In this document: positions 1 through 8,689 of the stretch, piece after piece | How the letters are laid out: each line of letters opens with the position of its first letter | Numbering within the stretch: position 1 is the stretch's first letter | From: Chara braunii | Lineage: Eukaryota; Streptophyta; Charophyceae; Charales; Characeae | DNA: 31,538 nt | Reading direction: 5' to 3' | Assembly (NCBI GenBank): GCA_003427395.1 | Contig: BFEA01000322.1 | Span: 202,041-233,578, forward strand | Made by a program: the position numbers and the translations under genes | The notes under the pieces: model-generated | Databases searched by the model: none | What the model was told of the DNA's origin: nothing | What the model saw: only the letters and a program-made list of their open reading frames with translations

Positions 1-160
1 GGGCATGTCAAGCCCCAGCAACCTGCATGTATTCAGCCCGCTTCTCAGGGCAGATTAACGCACTTGTTTGGACAGAAGAGAAACGGGCATGTCAGGCCCC
101 AGCAATCTGCATGTGATCGGGACGCTTCTCAAGGCAGTATTACCCCCTTACCTCAAAAAT
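1..160 (-). repeat. 84-bp minisatellite of the LTR, edge of array
   Basis: A unit beginning gggcatgtca at base 1 recurs at base 85 with a few substitutions. The second unit decays near 160. The same period and sequence occur after the assembly gap (17299-17460), and in reverse complement five to six units occur at 27017-27480. The window starts at the same base of the unit at which sequence resumes after the gap, so an assembly contig edge inside the array is likely at both places. Confidence 0.85.
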
Positions 161-1479
161 CGCCTACAGTAATAACCGTGCAGTCCAATCACCTGTGTCA
201 TGCACGCCCATTACGAACCGACCGAGAACTTGCCGAGCTCATCGTGTACGTATTAAACTCCCCCTCGACGATGATCCGCAGGCTGCGGGCACGAGGCACT
301 CTCCATTTACCTTGTCAGCCGTCCATCCGAACTCTGCTCTGAGATCAAGCGTGTGCTGAACTCGCCAGGCGCACCTCCCCTGATCGTGCTCCAAATCTCC
401 GCTCGCCTTAGTCTGTCTGCTTACGCCTGTTCAAAATCACATGCTCCCAGCGCTCTATCCCCGTCTGCATAGAGTCGCGATGTGGACTGAGTGCGCTGTG
501 CATACCGTCTCCCTCTCCTGACTGTCGTTTTCCCCTCGCCCAACGTGCAACCTCCAAAGACAACTGGGCTGATTAAACGGCGTACACCTGGCGCACAGTC
601 CAGTTCCCCCGTATCTCTCCCCCACTTGTCCCTCAAAAGCTCTTACCTGCGGGCTGCGAACACTGAGCATACCTGCTTGGTCGCGATCCTCTCCTCTCTC
701 TGCCTTCTCACCACGGTCTTCTCATCTCATATCCGCCAAAGGCTATCCTCGCCTTGCTTCAGACTGTCCGTATGGATGCGCACACCTGGCGCACATCGCT
801 CCCTCCTCCTTGCTGTTTTCCCCGCCTGACCGTCACCCGCTCCATCTCGTACTCGTGGGCGGGCACGCCTTGCACGCTTCCTCAACCGCCTCGCTGTTTC
901 GCACTCCCCTCGCTCACACGCAGTAACCGCCCGAACGTGGACGCCTCTGCCTTGCTTGCAAGGGCGGATACGCCTTGCTCGCACCGGGTGTCCTCCTCAA
1001 AAAAATGTCGGGCCTTCCATTGTATCCCTTGCTTCCCTTGTGCCTGCGACATGTCCCAGTTTGCTGCGCGGCCGCCCTTGCTCCCTTTAACCGCCCGGCC
1101 GCTGTGCTCAGGGTGTCCACGGGCCCTTAACCCGCCTGCATCTCCCCTCTGTTCCGAACCCGGTACTTCGGCTCTCCGCCCCCTTTCGATTGCATGCCTC
1201 GGCCTCCGCGGACTAGAGGCGTCCCTGTGGAGACTCTTAGTTATGTAGATGAATTTGGACCGGGGCACAGCGGCGAAAATGACCGGCACGCACGAATCTG
1301 AGATGGCCTGCAAATAAGCGGCCTGACGCGGTATACGAGTTATCCCATGGCCTCCTGTGCCAGGTCCGCAGCGTTGACCAGGCCTGCCGAATAGAGGTGG
1401 CACGTAGCGTCTCAGTGTCATACCGAAAAATTCTAAATCAGATGTTGTGCCGGTACCGCAGCCGAGCCGAAACAACGTG

Positions 1480-1890
1480 TCGTGGGCAGCATCAGCTGGT
1501 ATCAAACCGACACCGCACACCGAAGCTGAGATATGCAGCGGGGTTTACCGGACCGATGTCGATTACCGAGGTAGCCCGAAGCCCTGTTACACCGTTGCAC
1601 CAGTCGTGAAAGTAACCACCGCGATGGCTTGGAACCTGATAATAATTCACAGCAGTCTCTGTGACCCTGAAATAGGCCGCCGTAGTCGCGCCGAAGCCGA
1701 AATAAATCGCCGTAGTGGTACTGAAACGGAAACAAGGCGTCATGGTCGTTCTGAACCTGCAGCGCCCCCAAGCCTGAAAACATCTGACGCCGTGCTTATA
1801 CCGAACCAAAAACACGTCGGATTCCGTAGGATGCAGCCACTCCATAACAATGTCGAATCTCTTGATCCACATACCCGTACCAAGCCACAC
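1480..1890 (-). repeat. Degenerate 30-bp tandem repeat in LTR
   Basis: On the minus strand, units of the type TTTCGGCTTCGGCGCGACTA followed by CGGCGGCCTA recur about every 30 bases with heavy divergence. The same array is at 18778-19190 in the 5' LTR of element 1. It is clearer at 25150-25590 in the LTR of element 2, where AGG anchors fall at 25401, 25431, 25461, 25491, 25522 and 25554. Its period is a multiple of three, which explains the long spurious open frames through it. Confidence 0.6.
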
Positions 1891-2401
1891 AGCATTCTGT
1901 CGACCCAAGGTAGCACCACCCCATGCTGTCCATGCGACTCTTGCTCTCAGAACATCCCAACTGTGGTAATGTTAGTAATCAGGCAAACCAGGGAAAGCGA
2001 CGCAGGAAACCCCGATCCTCGGCAGTAGTGAAAACTGTTAGAATCCGGGGAAAATGATAAATCCAGGGTCAGTGTTGATGACGGGTAATCGAGGCGAAAT
2101 AAGGCCAATCTCTCAATAGTCGTGGGTTCCCGTCCCTCTCATCGTTTTTTAATCATTCTTCCTTTTCCTTAATTCTATTGTCGGAAATAGTAAATTAACC
2201 GTAAATCCCCCAAAATTAAATTTCAAGAATGTTTAAATAAATGGCCGAATTTCTTTTGTTTATTCTCTTTTTTTTCTATGTTTTTAATCTCATTGTCGGG
2301 AACATAAAATAACAAGGGTATTCCCCTTAGAATTAAATGCCGTGAAAAATAAAGAAATTAAGGGATATTATATTTTTTTCCTTCTCTGCTTCTGGTCTTA
2401 A

Positions 2402-2418
2402 TCTCTTTCCCCCATCTT
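2402..2418 (-). other. Polypurine tract of element 1
   Basis: On the minus strand the sequence AAGATGGGGGAAAGAGA sits directly before the 3' LTR start (TTAAGACC). The equivalent place in element 2 has AAAGATGGGGAAAAGGGA (24497-24514). A purine run bordering the 3' LTR is the expected plus-strand primer for reverse transcription. Confidence 0.75.
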
Positions 2419-2721
2419 GAATTACGGTATTAAAATAGACAAAAATTTGAGGCCTCATTTCGGCCCCGGTCGTGCTGAGTGCGGCCACTCATCTCGCCGT
2501 CTTTTAGGGTTGCTCGTAAAGCTCAGTGCGCCCAAAATCAGGGGTGCCTTGAGCTCCCCTAATTTTTGCTGCCTGGTCAACCCGGAGCACCGTCAAAACA
2601 CGGACTTGTCTTTGAGCCTAAGACCCAAAGCCGCAGATTTCAGGCGGCGCACTGCTTGTGGCCGCCTGACAGTTAGCCCGGACCACTTCTCGACGCCCCC
2701 GTCGAGCCCTTACCACTTACG
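2419..2721 (-). other. 3' untranslated region of element 1
   Basis: About 300 bases lie between the stop of the integrase tail and the polypurine tract. The segment aligns with 24089-24496 of element 2, which carries roughly 90 extra bases. No convincing open frame is present; the open stretch on the opposite strand (2417-2725) is not conserved as coding. Confidence 0.6.
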
Positions 2722-3054
2722 TTAGAGGAAGCGGATGAGCTTCAGGGTGATTGCTCGTAAAGGACGCCCACGTCGGCGTTTAATTGTCTTATGTTTCAGT
2801 TTGTTTTGAGTTCTAGGGCTAAGTAGATGTTTTTTGACTTTCCTTTTCTGCCGGGTTCTCGGCCTTGGTAGGATCCTTTTTTTCTTTTGACGTTGGCCCG
2901 AGAAAGGTTCCGATCCGCCATTTTGTCTAATGCGCACTCTTCGTCTGACTCTCTTGAGCACGAATAACCATTTCTTCTCCCTTCCTAATGCCAACCCTTT
3001 GACCTTTTTTCTCTCTACTCTTTTCCTCTTCTTGGAACTTTCGCCTGCCTCGAA
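2722..3054 (-). pseudogene. Basic C-terminal tail of integrase (downstream of a nonsense codon)
   Basis: This is the in-frame continuation of the integrase after TGA at 3057-3055. Element 2 has CGA (Arg) at that site and reads straight through, so the stop is a CGA to TGA change in this copy. The segment is extremely basic, with clusters such as KKRKRVERRK and KRVRRRVRI, and near the end KRRRGRPLR, which has the GRP core of an AT-hook. No chromodomain can be seen after the GPY/F-like region, so this tail occupies the place where chromoviruses carry one. Nuclear import or chromatin binding are plausible roles, inferred only from composition. Confidence 0.7.
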
Positions 3055-4338
3055 TCATCTCAAAGGGGCTCCATCCTCCATTTTAGCCTTCCCTTTTCCT
3101 TTTGGGCCCGTCAGCGATAAGGTGGGTGCTGGCCTGGGCCTAAACAACTTGAACTTAGCACCCGCCACTGGGTCCTTCCACTTGCATCCGTCTAATTCTG
3201 CTATCATATAGGCCCCCCAGTCGAGCGCCTCAACCACTCTGTAAGGTGCCATCCATCTGTTGGCGAGTTTCCCGGTCCAGGTCCTCTCCAGTGTTGCGTC
3301 GTAGAGAAGGACCATATCTCCTACGCTCACCCTCTCTTTCCTAACCCGCACGCTTTTATCCCATCTCTCTTTACCTTTGTCCCTCTCCACTGCCAGACGA
3401 TTTGCCTCTGTCATAAGGTTGTCTTCCAACCCGTAGGCTATCTGTCTCGTTCGGGCAGCTATGAGTTCCCCTCTGGACATCTCCTCCGCCCAACCGACGG
3501 TTGTCCAGCTGTCATTGTGAAACTCTATGGGGAGTGGACAATGCCGCCCAAACCACAAAGTGTATGGTGGGTATCCTGTGCTAGCCCGGACCGTGACGTT
3601 GTCTGCCCATATTGCGTATCGAAAATATCGTGGCCAATCACTGTCCTTACCCTTGCACCACTTGGATAGTGACGCTATCAGAGTCTGGTGTCCCCTCTCT
3701 ACTGGGGAGTTCGACTGTGGGTGATAGGCGGTGGCTATTGAAACTCTCGCCCCAGCTCTCTTGAACACACTCTGGACCTCGTCAGCTAGATATTTCGCCC
3801 CTCTGTCCATCACTATCTTGCTGACACAACCATACCTAGATAAGTACTCCAGGACGAAGTTCTTCACTTCCTTTGCCGTCTTACTCCTGATAGGTCTACC
3901 GTCCACGAACCCAGTGAAGTCGTCTCGTATGTTCACGACGTAGTTCATATTGCCTACTCCTTTCGGCATCTTCACCAGATCGATGTTTACCTTCTCACCT
4001 GGTCTGGTTGGATAGGATGGATGAAGTGGCTCTTTGTATTTCACAAGAGCTCTCTTTTGGCACTCCTCGCAAGTCATACAGTATCTCTCGACGTCCTTAT
4101 ACTGTCCTTCCCACCAGTACAGCCTGCGTACCTTTTCGTAGGTCCCTTTTACTCCTTTATGTCCTTCGACTACCCCGTCGTGAAGCTCCGCTACTATCGT
4201 CTGTCTCTCCTCAGGATCACAGACTACTCGTAAGGGCATTACCGACCCGACTGGTCTTCGGAAAAGGTGGTCCGCTCTAAAGCAGTACTGGGTTGCTTGT
4301 CTCCGGATGTCTGAATCTTGACTCTCCTCACCCGACAA
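3055..4338 (-). CDS. Integrase (pol C-terminal part), element 1
   Basis: The reading frame of about 427 codons is open from the nonsense codon at 4356-4354. It has no ATG of its own: the frame opens at a TTG and is really a continuation of pol. The zinc-binding HHCC motif is complete (H53, H60, C87, C90). The catalytic DDE triad is D120 (NIDLVKMP), D178 (IVMDRGAKY) and E214 (NSPVERGHQ), with exactly 35 residues between the second Asp and the Glu, as in retroviral-type integrases. A GPY/F-like module (LANRWMAPYRVVEAL) follows. It would insert the cDNA into chromosomal DNA. The domain looks catalytically intact but is isolated by stops on both sides. Confidence 0.93.
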   Translation of the reverse strand: MSGEESQDSDIRRQATQYCFRADHLFRRPVGSVMPLRVVCDPEERQTIVAELHDGVVEGHKGVKGTYEKVRRLYWWEGQYKDVERYCMTCEECQKRALVKYKEPLHPSYPTRPGEKVNIDLVKMPKGVGNMNYVVNIRDDFTGFVDGRPIRSKTAKEVKNFVLEYLSRYGCVSKIVMDRGAKYLADEVQSVFKRAGARVSIATAYHPQSNSPVERGHQTLIASLSKWCKGKDSDWPRYFRYAIWADNVTVRASTGYPPYTLWFGRHCPLPIEFHNDSWTTVGWAEEMSRGELIAARTRQIAYGLEDNLMTEANRLAVERDKGKERWDKSVRVRKERVSVGDMVLLYDATLERTWTGKLANRWMAPYRVVEALDWGAYMIAELDGCKWKDPVAGAKFKLFRPRPAPTLSLTGPKGKGKAKMEDGAPLR

Positions 4339-4353
4339 ATGTAGCCCGATCGT

Positions 4354-4905
4354 TCAGTATTTGTCCTCGTAGAGGTTTACCATAAGTCGGTCGGCGCGTC
4401 TCGGCTCTGCCAATGTGAGGACTCCAACTACTATCGGGCGCTCGACCTCAAGAGGGATGCGCGAAAGCCCATCTGCCACAACATTTTTAGTGTCAGATAT
4501 CCTCTCAACTGTGTAATCATATAGCCGAATCCGTATTAACCATCGAGCGATGGTCGGGTCCGTCAGACTAAAGTCCTTTTGGAGGACAGAGACAACCGTT
4601 GTGGGATCTACTCTCAAGATGAACCGACGTCCATAGATATAGTGTTTGAACGTGTTTAGACACCGCAGAACAACTAACACTTCCTTCCTGAATTGACTGT
4701 AGTTTCGCTCTGCCGTATTAAGTGTCCAACTCTCAAATCTTAACGGTCTTTCCTTCTCGTCAGCGTCTTTCTGAGACAGCAACCCTCCTACCGAACAAGG
4801 TCCAGCATCCGTGGATACTATGAAGGGTCTCCCAGCCTCGTCATCAAAGAACGACACTCCCAGTACGCGTCCTCCCTCCTTAAATTCGTCTTTAAGCTCT
4901 TGCAT
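4354..4905 (-). pseudogene. RNase H domain of pol, element 1
   Basis: The frame is continuous with the RT remnant upstream through a TAG at 4917-4915, where element 2 has CAG. It ends at TGA 4356-4354, where element 2 has CGA and continues into integrase. Ty3-type RNase H motifs are present in order: TDAG (D33), an FRKE Glu (E75), the RVDP Asp (D100) and VADGLSR (D145), so the catalytic carboxylates are all kept here. It would degrade the RNA strand of the RNA/DNA hybrid. The ATG at 4905 is internal to the ancestral polyprotein and not a natural start. Confidence 0.9.
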
Positions 4906-4914
4906 AGTGAGTTC

Positions 4915-5352
4915 CTACGAGGAATCCCAGTGGAATTTTTCAGTCTTTCGAAGGAGTAACCTCAATGGCTCAGCCTTCTCCGCATACCCCCGTATGAATA
5001 TACGCCAGTAACCGACCACTCCCAGAAACTGTCGGACCTTGGTTGGACTATGTAACGGTGACGACCAGCTTAGGAGTTTGTCTAGCTTCACCGGATCTGC
5101 TCGGCATCCTCTCGAGTCACATATAAATCCCAAGATCTTAATAGTCGAGACGGCCCATCGGCTCTTTGTTCCGCTGATCGTTACATTCGCATCGTCCAGC
5201 TGCTCAAGTACCGCGCAAATATCTGTTAGGTGCTGCTCGACAAATCTTCAAACTCCTGGTACAACCTCTATCTCATCCTTGTTTACTGGCCCTTTTATAG
5301 GAAAGTCATCCAGAAAAACTTCAACCTTATCAGGGATGAAGTCCTTGAGGAT
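4915..5352 (-). pseudogene. Reverse transcriptase, C-terminal part (palm end, thumb, connection), element 1
   Basis: In the same frame as RNase H, the translation includes VFLDDFPIKG, the FxDD catalytic motif of RT, then thumb sequence and GVVGYWRIFIRGYAEKAEPL, a Ty3/Gypsy signature before RNase H. Stops are TGA at 5250-5248 and TAG at 4917-4915. The first part of RT is missing: the sequence jumps at about 5350 from upstream linker to just before the FLDD motif. Compared with element 2, 460 bases corresponding to 21001-21460 are gone, which removes the first catalytic Asp and shifts the frame. The enzyme cannot be functional. Confidence 0.85.
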
Positions 5353-5656
5353 CGAGGGTCAACCCTACCCCGCTCCGAGTCGCTGAAAACTATAGTCTTA
5401 TCACATGTCTTCAGGATTTCTATCACACGTTCTCGCTCCTGTGGGGTCAGATTTCCATCTCCCATGTCCATCCCTGCTATCCTCTCTTCCGTTAGGCGTT
5501 GCGGCTCCTTTTTCTTTCTTTCTTTGATTTTCTTTGTGATCTCTTCTTCCGATATCCCTTCCAGTGCAGATCGCTCGCGGCCCACCACCGCTGGCTTAAC
5601 TTTTTGAGCTACTCGCTTGTGTCGCTTGGGTAGCCCCCCATAGGGGGCCGTGCCCT
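5295..5656 (-). pseudogene. N-terminal linker of RT (pol frame after the frameshift site), element 1
   Basis: This frame is the -1 frame relative to the protease ORF and starts in practice at the slippery site 5657-5663. It reads through PYGGLPKRHKRVAQKVKPA into a Lys/Glu-rich linker (KERKKKEPQRLTEERIAG) and then GRVDPR, after which the 460-bp RT deletion throws it out of frame, ending at 5295. The same peptide in element 2 leads into a recognisable RT. The frame has only a GTG and no suitable ATG near its start, which is consistent with access by frameshifting rather than initiation. Confidence 0.75.
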
Positions 5657-6898
5657 TAAAAAAGACACAGATACCACACCGCCAAACTCCTCATCTGTCT
5701 CCTTTGGGTACGAGTTGCCGTCCACTATCAGCCGACTCCCTAAATCTTCCACTTCCACGATCCGACATTCTTCCTCTGTGAGCAGTGGTCCATACTTCTT
5801 CTCGCGAAATCGCACCGCACGGCCGGAGATAGGTAATGACTTAATCTGATCACTGGGTCTTGCACCCACAGCGAGAGCTGCTCTGTTCCTCGGGTCCCGA
5901 GGCTCCACTGTCTCAATCATAACCCGCGTCCCATCTAGCTTCTTAATGGATAATGTCTGGCTCCCATCCGGTCGTTCTATCGTCACCGCATGCACGTGGC
6001 TCAACCACGTTCGTCCCAAGAGCAGATCGGAGCTGCAGTTCTTGACTGCAAAGACCGACAGGGTCACTCGTATGCCTTGGACCTCTATGGCTGCCTTGTG
6101 ACAAACCCCGGTGATCTGTTGCTTTCTCCCATCAGCCGTCTCTATCTCGAATAGGTACGACCTATCGAGGCCCAGTCCAACCTGCACTGCCAGATCCTCG
6201 TCTATAATAACAGCCTCACTACCGTTATCGATCACAGCATCTAGTACCACCCCGTCGTTTATGATCGCCTCCACGACCCCACTACCAAGTATGTAAAACT
6301 TGTCTGGAGGGACACATTCTATCCCATCAAGAAGGAGTGTCGCCATGCGATCCGCTCTGGCAGTCACCTCCGATACTGCTACGGCGGGTGCATCCGCCTT
6401 TGGGGCCCCCTGAGCCTCCTTTGATAGAGGTATGCGAGTCTTCCGCGTGATCATCTGTAACTCATCGCGAGCCGGCTTGGATGCCGCCAGATATTCTAGG
6501 ATAGAGCACTGCATGGGCTGTCGAAGGGCCCGCCTCAGTGGATCGACCGTGTCAATCTCGTCCAGCGAAGTCTTCATCAAGAACTTCTTCACTCCCCGCT
6601 TCCGCGGTGAGAGAATGACCTCCTCTACATCAGTCCGTTGTCCGTCCTTCTCCGCCATCACGTAATCAGTGTTAGTCTTCTTCGATGTAGACCCCCTTGC
6701 CGATTTGGTAGCTGCTTCCCTTATGGGTGTGGTCGCCATATCCCCTTCGAAAGTTATCTTGATGCTCTGGCTCCTAACCGGTTCCTTCCCTTTACTCGGC
6801 TTTACTCTCCTTGCTTCAACATTCTCCTTCATCGAAGGGAACATCGATACGTCTCCCAGATCATCTGCCCACTTGACGTACTTGCGGTCATCAAGCAC
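5609..6898 (-). CDS. Aspartic protease region of the polyprotein, element 1
   Basis: About 429 codons are open in the frame of the zinc knuckle and separated from it only by TAG 6910-6908. The frame opens at GTG, so the true start lies upstream in the polyprotein. The N-terminal third is a Ser/Lys/Arg-rich linker. The retropepsin-like core has VIDNGSEAVII around residue 224 as the active-site loop and DLLLGRTWLS about 70 residues later as the second hallmark (ILG-type). The loop is D-N-G-S rather than the usual D-[ST]-G-[AS], in both elements. It would cleave the gag-pol polyprotein. The ORF ends in GGYPSDTSE just beyond the frameshift signal. Confidence 0.85.
   Translation of the reverse strand: MLDDRKYVKWADDLGDVSMFPSMKENVEARRVKPSKGKEPVRSQSIKITFEGDMATTPIREAATKSARGSTSKKTNTDYVMAEKDGQRTDVEEVILSPRKRGVKKFLMKTSLDEIDTVDPLRRALRQPMQCSILEYLAASKPARDELQMITRKTRIPLSKEAQGAPKADAPAVAVSEVTARADRMATLLLDGIECVPPDKFYILGSGVVEAIINDGVVLDAVIDNGSEAVIIDEDLAVQVGLGLDRSYLFEIETADGRKQQITGVCHKAAIEVQGIRVTLSVFAVKNCSSDLLLGRTWLSHVHAVTIERPDGSQTLSIKKLDGTRVMIETVEPRDPRNRAALAVGARPSDQIKSLPISGRAVRFREKKYGPLLTEEECRIVEVEDLGSRLIVDGNSYPKETDEEFGGVVSVSFLRARPPMGGYPSDTSE
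5633..5663 (-). promoter_or_regulatory. Putative -1 programmed ribosomal frameshift signal, element 1
   Basis: In the protease frame the codons read TCT TTT TTA AGG, giving the heptamer T TTT TTA (5663-5657), which fits X XXY YYZ in phase. After an 8-nt spacer there is a stem-loop GCCCCC-TATG-GGGGGC (5648-5633) with six G-C pairs. Moving back one base enters the RT frame with no stop; staying in frame terminates at TAG 5611-5609. The signal is base-for-base the same at 20688-20718 in element 2. Confidence 0.7.
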
Positions 6899-6907
6899 GA
6901 CAAGTCC

Positions 6908-7138
6908 CTAATCTATTGCCCGTTTGAGGTCCGGGCAATCTCTCTTGATATGATCATCCCCCCTACAGTAAACGCAAGAGTTCCTGGGAGTGGGTAGCCT
7001 GTCGTTTGCACCTTTGGAGGTCGAACCTCTCGCTGCTCTGGGGTCAGGGGACTTTGGATACGGATCAGACGACGCGCTGCATCCCCCTCTCTCATTCCTG
7101 TCGCGCGAATCATTGCGGTGGTCTCCATGTTCGTATCA
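6908..7138 (-). pseudogene. CCHC zinc-knuckle (nucleocapsid) segment, element 1
   Basis: This lies in frame between TGA 7138-7136 and TAG 6910-6908. Near the end it reads CVYCRGDDHIKRDC, a perfect CX2CX4HX4C retroviral zinc knuckle (6935-6976), which binds genomic RNA in nucleocapsid proteins. The next in-frame codons after the TAG run directly into the protease ORF, so the stop interrupts one ancestral polyprotein. The TGA at its start falls inside a 13-residue repeat in which the sister units have CGA, again a CGA to TGA change. Confidence 0.85.
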
Positions 7139-7777
7139 CCCGCGTGAATCATCACGTCGGTCTCCTCGGTCGTATCGCCCCCGGGAATCATCACGTCGGT
7201 CTCCTCGGTCGTATCGCCCGCGTGAATCATCACGTCGGTCTCCTCGCTCATATCTGCCACCCCTGTATCCGTCTCGATCCGACCTCTCATATCTGTCGTC
7301 CCTATGTCCATCTCGGTCCGATCTCTCATATCTACCATCCCTGTATCCGTCTCGGTCCGATCTCTCATATCTACCATCCATGCATCTGTCTCGCCGGCCC
7401 TGATCCGACTCCAACCGGCCTTGAGAGTCGCCTCTACCCCCGTCAGGCTCATAGCGAGGGCTACGCGAGTAGTCATCCGGTCTCCTAGCTCGCCCATAGG
7501 TCTCGCGAGTCCTGCGGTCCCAGTCTATCTCATCATCCCTACGTCGCCATGGCTCATCGTCTCTCTCCCTTTCCCTCGCACGATAATCAATCAGCGTTCG
7601 AGGATTTCTATCCTCGATACTCCTCCAGGAATCAGTGTTCCTCCGGTCCCAGCGAAGTGAATAGGGCCCTCCGGGCTTGTCCCGGTATGCCGTGGCTCCC
7701 GTGGTGGTCACAATCTCTATAACCTGTCTTGTCAATCCCTTTACCATGTCCCTTATCTCCTTCACTTCCTCAGCCAC
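7136..7777 (-). CDS. Arg/Asp-rich linker of gag with 13-residue tandem repeats, element 1
   Basis: 213 codons precede the zinc knuckle in the same frame. A short helical N-terminus (EEVKEIRDMVKGLTRQV) leads into a highly charged region. From about 7378 down to 7105 there are seven tandem 13-residue units of the type DGRYERSDRDGYR and RGRYDRGDRRDDS, encoded by 39-bp DNA repeats. Such repeats suggest RNA binding or phase-separating behaviour of the nucleocapsid region, which is inference from composition. The segment is -1 relative to the gag frame that ends at about 7767, so a frameshift (probably mutational) separates it from gag. The first codon is GTG and an independent start is doubtful. 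Confidence 0.7.
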   Translation of the reverse strand: MAEEVKEIRDMVKGLTRQVIEIVTTTGATAYRDKPGGPYSLRWDRRNTDSWRSIEDRNPRTLIDYRARERERDDEPWRRRDDEIDWDRRTRETYGRARRPDDYSRSPRYEPDGGRGDSQGRLESDQGRRDRCMDGRYERSDRDGYRDGRYERSDRDGHRDDRYERSDRDGYRGGRYERGDRRDDSRGRYDRGDRRDDSRGRYDRGDRRDDSRG

Positions 7778-7875
7778 GACTTATTCTTTTCCGACCAGGG
7801 ATAGTCCTTGAAATCAGGACATCTATAAGTGGCATACTCCTTGTAGAAAGAGAAGTCACGTCTCCTCATCCCTCT

Positions 7876-8568
7876 TCACACCAAGTCCTTGTAGTCGTCT
7901 GCCTCTGCCTTTATCGCGAGCTTTAGGACTTCTGGGAAGTCAATCTTGTTGCGCGGAAGTTCTCTAAGTATACTCTTTTGTCTACCTTTGGACAGGTGTC
8001 CGATGAAGATAGTACAACGCTCGACCTCTGAGATCTTCCCCTTCTTCATCAGCACGTCGGAGATCTTCTGGAAACGCATCCCAAATGCCCGTACGCTCTC
8101 ATCTTCATCTTGAGTCATTATCTCAAGGTCCTTGATGGAGTACTTGTTATCCTTCAATTTGTAAAGCTCAACGAGGTTCTTTTTGTACGTAGTCCATTTC
8201 CCATCCCTCGGTCGGGCTTCCTTAACTTCCTTTCCGAGACTTGGGTCCACATTAAATAGGAAGTTCTCTATAATCTCTTCCTCCGACCACTGACTCCAGC
8301 TGGCGTGAAGCTCCCACTTCTCCAGATATTCTGTAATGTCATAGCCCCTGAAAGTGGGAGGCTCCGAGGCCTTGTGCGTAATAATATAGCGATCCTTGCT
8401 CTCGTAAGGGAGCGGATGTGACTCCCCCGTCTGGGGGTCGAAGACACGCCGGGGCTGTGCTCTATCCCTGTCTCTGTCCCTCCAATAGGAATCCCTCGAA
8501 CTCTCTCTCCAGTCGTCCCTGTGCCTATCCGCCATGGTTTCCCGCCTAATTCGTTCCTTCAGATCCAT
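7876..8568 (-). CDS. gag: Gag (capsid-like) protein, element 1
   Basis: 230 codons begin with ATG at 8568; the codon three before it is TGA, so this ATG decides the start. A charged N-terminus is followed by a retrotransposon-gag type capsid core from about residue 70 to 215 (EPPTFRGYDITEYLEKW, then SVRAFGMRFQKI and the C-terminal GRQKSILRELP), matching the usual size and hydrophobic pattern of Ty3/Gypsy capsids. Gag would form the virus-like particle in the cytoplasm. After TGA at 7878-7876 the same frame stays open to 7767 (CPDFKDYPWSEKNKSW), so the original protein probably ran on into the RD-rich linker and zinc knuckle. Confidence 0.88.
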   Translation of the reverse strand: MDLKERIRRETMADRHRDDWRESSRDSYWRDRDRDRAQPRRVFDPQTGESHPLPYESKDRYIITHKASEPPTFRGYDITEYLEKWELHASWSQWSEEEIIENFLFNVDPSLGKEVKEARPRDGKWTTYKKNLVELYKLKDNKYSIKDLEIMTQDEDESVRAFGMRFQKISDVLMKKGKISEVERCTIFIGHLSKGRQKSILRELPRNKIDFPEVLKLAIKAEADDYKDLV

Positions 8569-8689
8569 TAGAGCTCAGTCGGGAGATGTCATGTACTCCT
8601 CCCCCGCTTCGCCCCTGGTCGGTTGTGGCCCCATCTTGTCTGGTTCCATAGGCCACTAGATGACGCAGTTAGGCACTCTCGCCGGGTGT

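Larger units (their letters stand above)
1..2401 (-). repeat. 3' LTR of element 1 (partial, 5' portion of the LTR)
   Basis: This is a direct repeat of 17299-19715 at an offset of 17298. The first 1623 bases appear identical and the remainder shows roughly 2% substitutions plus a short insertion in the other copy. In element orientation it starts at 2401, next to the polypurine tract, with TTAAGACC; a canonical TG start is not evident. It contains an AT-rich 5' end, a degenerate 30-bp minisatellite (about 1480-1890), a GC-rich middle (about 400-1250) and the beginning of an 84-bp tandem array at 1-160. The open frames here on both strands are repeated only because the LTR is repeated, and none resembles a protein I recognise. 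The rest of the LTR, about 1.6 kb including its 3' end, lies left of the window. Confidence 0.85.

Noticed and set aside
882-1520. A 212-codon minus-strand frame (and its identical twin at 18180-18818), plus plus-strand frames 491-829 and 754-1248
   Set aside because: They lie inside the LTR, overlap each other on both strands, have Arg/Pro/Cys-rich composition typical of GC-rich non-coding DNA, and are conserved only because the LTR is duplicated.
1447-2028. A 193-codon plus-strand frame in the LTR
   Set aside because: It runs through the 30-bp minisatellite, whose period is a multiple of three. The substitutions between the two LTR copies show no coding pattern.
7105-7378. CRISPR-like array from the regular 39-bp repeats
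   Set aside because: There are no spacers; the repeats are contiguous, coding and inside a eukaryotic retrotransposon.
7006-7488. Plus-strand and alternative minus-strand frames opposite the RD-rich linker
   Set aside because: They are shadows of the 39-bp repeats; the correct frame is the one leading into the zinc knuckle.
7767-7790. A programmed frameshift between gag and the RD-rich linker
   Set aside because: Again a -1 relation, but a TAA in the new frame lies just upstream and no slippery sequence is present in the short overlap; treated as a mutation.
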